Below are positions 61,881 through 64,000 of a stretch of 64,000 nucleotides of DNA, piece by piece (positions within the stretch are counted from its first letter, which is position 1; each line of letters opens with the position of its first letter). This DNA is from Sitta carolinensis (Eukaryota; Chordata; Aves; Passeriformes; Sittidae), in the NCBI GenBank assembly GCA_032173965.1, contig CM063287.1, positions 9,987,859 through 10,051,858 on the forward strand, read 5' to 3'. The notes under the pieces were generated by a model. The model had not been told where the DNA came from, did no database searches, and was given only the letters and a program-made list of their open reading frames with translations. A program made the position numbers and the translations under genes.

Positions 61881-64000
61881 TTAAACCTGTGGTATGAAAC
61901 CTAGATGACTTGGCTAAACTTACATAAAGTTCTTAAGATAAAAAAAGGCACAACTTTCTGATGTAACTTTTATTCTTGTCAGAAGATGGTAGCAGCAGTA
62001 TCCTCCCCCACAGTTGCATGACTTACATGGCATCACTGATTTAAGTAATACTTTTCTACATCTCTGCTCTGTAAGATGAGTGCACACATATCAAGGGTAT
62101 TTGGATTGCAGGTTACAACTCCTCCCTGATTTCCCATTATTCCTATAAAACTGTGAACACTGTTGCCATTCTTTCACTGCTCTACAAACCAGCAAGCTTT
62201 CTGAGGTGAGAAGGGATGGTTAAACTTTTCCTTAATTTTTTAATTAGAAGGTATTTAGTGAAAATTTGTTAATTGTATTGTATTTCACTGAGCTCTGAGT
62301 CTTAAAATTTGCAGAAAGTACACCGAAAGTCCAGGACTGTTTCTTGACACGGCAGGATACACACCTGCTGTATTTAGGTAATCATGTGGGTTTGCACTTG
62401 CAACCATACTCTCACACTTTTTACTTATTTTCAGGAGACAAAGAGTTTACTAATGGTTTTAGCTCTCAAGATGACAGAACTTAGTTTTCCCACAGGGAAT
62501 TCCAATAACTCTGTAAGAACAAAGCAAACTGAACACATTCCAAGAATTTCAGTTCCTACCTCTTCAGCGTATCCAACAGAAGCTGGCAGATTGAAGAGGT
62601 GTGATAAACCAAGCTAGGGCACATTAATTCCCTGCATGAGATTTATCTAGCAGGGTGCAGCATCCTCAGACTGAGCAACCTGCTCTGCTAAGAATGATTG
62701 AACTGAGCTCTGTGTTCACAGTGTGCCTGGAAAGAAGACAATCCTTTCTGAGGGAAAAAAAAAAAATAAAAAATCACATCACCAGCTGCATTATTCTCAC
62801 AGGTCCTCCAGAAGAAGGAACAAAACTAACCTATTCAGGTTTTCTTAACAGCAAAATACCTGCAAGGTGAATAGAAAGACAAAACCCCAAACCCCCAGAA
62901 AGACACAAAAGCCATGCAGGAGATTTACAAAGGGAAAGATGAAAATACTGCACATTAAGGAAGAAATGCAGGTTTTGTAAATTGAGTGTCTAATGCCAGA
63001 GAAACATTTTCTGAGTTCTTGTATTTGATTTTAATTTTTATCTAGAAAGCAAGCTTTGACTAATACAGATAATTTCTCTTCTTACATACTCTCAGGTTGG
63101 GAACTAACTCACCTTCAGACTGCTCTGAGACTGACAGACTGAGCAGCAATCAATCCTAACCTAGCTCTGGATTTTTCATTTCATTACCGGATTCTGGATC
63201 ATATAAGCCAACTTTAGTTTGCCTGATGTAATTCTTACCCAGGCAGTAAAAATTCCCTTTTCTAGATCAAACTCAAAATTCAGAAACAGATGGGATTTTT
63301 TTTGTATATTTTTTTTTATTTTTGTGTTCTAGATTTTGCACAGTACCTAATCTCTTATACTATCAGGGTTCCATGGCTGAAATTCTGAAGAGCATTATAC
63401 CCATGGTGCTCAACTGAGACTAATATTTGTTTCTGTCAGCATTTCCATCATTGACAGTCACCCATGTCCTCAGCGTCTTCAAAGAAATAGCCACAAGATG
63501 CTATTTACTTGGAAAATCAGTAATTTATGTAATTCCATCTCTTTTGGGGTGGAGGTGGTGTTTTTCGTTTTGGTTTTCTCTGAAAACTTCAGAAGTTCAC
63601 ATATATATTGAAAATAAAGCAGAAATAAAGTGATAGGCTCATACTCAGTTTATACTCAGACAAGGGGATAAAGTGAGAAATGTTCATACTATGGCATACA
63701 CATATTTAAACCACTGATATTTTGATTTGTTTTTTTTGCTAATAGATATTCACTCTAATCTAAAATATACAATATCTGAATGTATCCAGAATGTAAAATC
63801 TATCCTTTGATTCTGGTAATGGCAATAGTGTTACACAAAAATTGAGGACTAGATGGAATCATACTTTCTATAAATGAGGAGTTTTTCTGAAGCCCAGGCT
63901 GCCCTACAGAGTGTTTCATACCAGTGTTAGGGATAATCAGCATGGAGATTCTGTGAACTGGGACCAAGAACTAAGCCTGAGACTGTTCATCTGTGAGGTG

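Larger units (their letters stand above)
52810..64000. other. Gene-free unique sequence
   Basis: AT-rich with three short tandem duplications, one strong hairpin, the C11 run and the T20 polypyrimidine tract. A strong acceptor at 62434 ('ctttttacttattttcag') leads into 60 codons to a stop at 62617, with no recognisable domain and only a weak donor; not called. Two 'catagaat' words at 61583 and 61604 recall the CR1 tail octamer but lack the rest of the element. Confidence 0.6.

Noticed and set aside
1..64000. Search by eye for tRNA, 5S rRNA, U-snRNA, CRISPR arrays and intact retroviral genes
   Set aside because: No B-box-like tRNA core, no snRNA signature, no regularly spaced repeats with spacers, and no gag, pol or env frames were recognised.

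Overview
The window reads as gene-poor nuclear DNA from a bird, or at least a sauropsid. It is AT-rich and CpG-depleted, with no long open frame on either strand. The only mobile elements I can name are CR1-type LINE fragments: two clear 3' tails and one probable reverse-transcriptase relic. Mammalian-style SINEs, bacterial operons and ribosomal or transfer RNA genes were not seen. Sparse CR1 with few other repeats fits birds best. The species cannot be fixed from the sequence alone.

No protein-coding gene could be identified. The longest open frames (164, 122 and 113 codons) lack known domains and sit in compositionally biased stretches. Five short segments look like internal or terminal exons because a good splice acceptor, an open frame and, in four cases, a good donor line up. 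They lie at 4049-4123 (+), 10346-10378 (+), 20873-20979 (-), 43518-43646 (+) and 52718-52809 (-). They do not form a phase-consistent chain, none matches a protein I recognise, and such coincidences are expected in 64 kb. They are leads, not genes. The window is most simply a large intron or an intergenic desert.

Layout: 1-10 kb is unique AT-rich sequence with an A/AAAC tract (1.6 kb), a cluster of short hairpins (4.2 kb), an A25 run (6.8 kb) and a 33-bp near-perfect palindrome (9.5 kb). At 10.3-10.9 kb there is a possible microexon and a CR1 reverse-transcriptase relic. The 11-30 kb part is unique sequence with a C19 run (16.4 kb), a CpG-richer patch (20 kb), the Cys-rich exon candidate (20.9 kb) and an AT microsatellite (26.4 kb). 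The 30-34 kb part is the repeat-rich core: a CR1 tail on the minus strand, a GA microsatellite, an approximately 89-bp minisatellite and a second CR1 tail on the plus strand. The 34-64 kb part returns to unique sequence with small tandem duplications, simple repeats and a few hairpins.

I found no convincing new biological system. The best items for a second look are the splice-bounded Cys-rich segment, the symmetric 75-nt exon-like segment, the minisatellite joined to a CR1 tail, and the palindromes.
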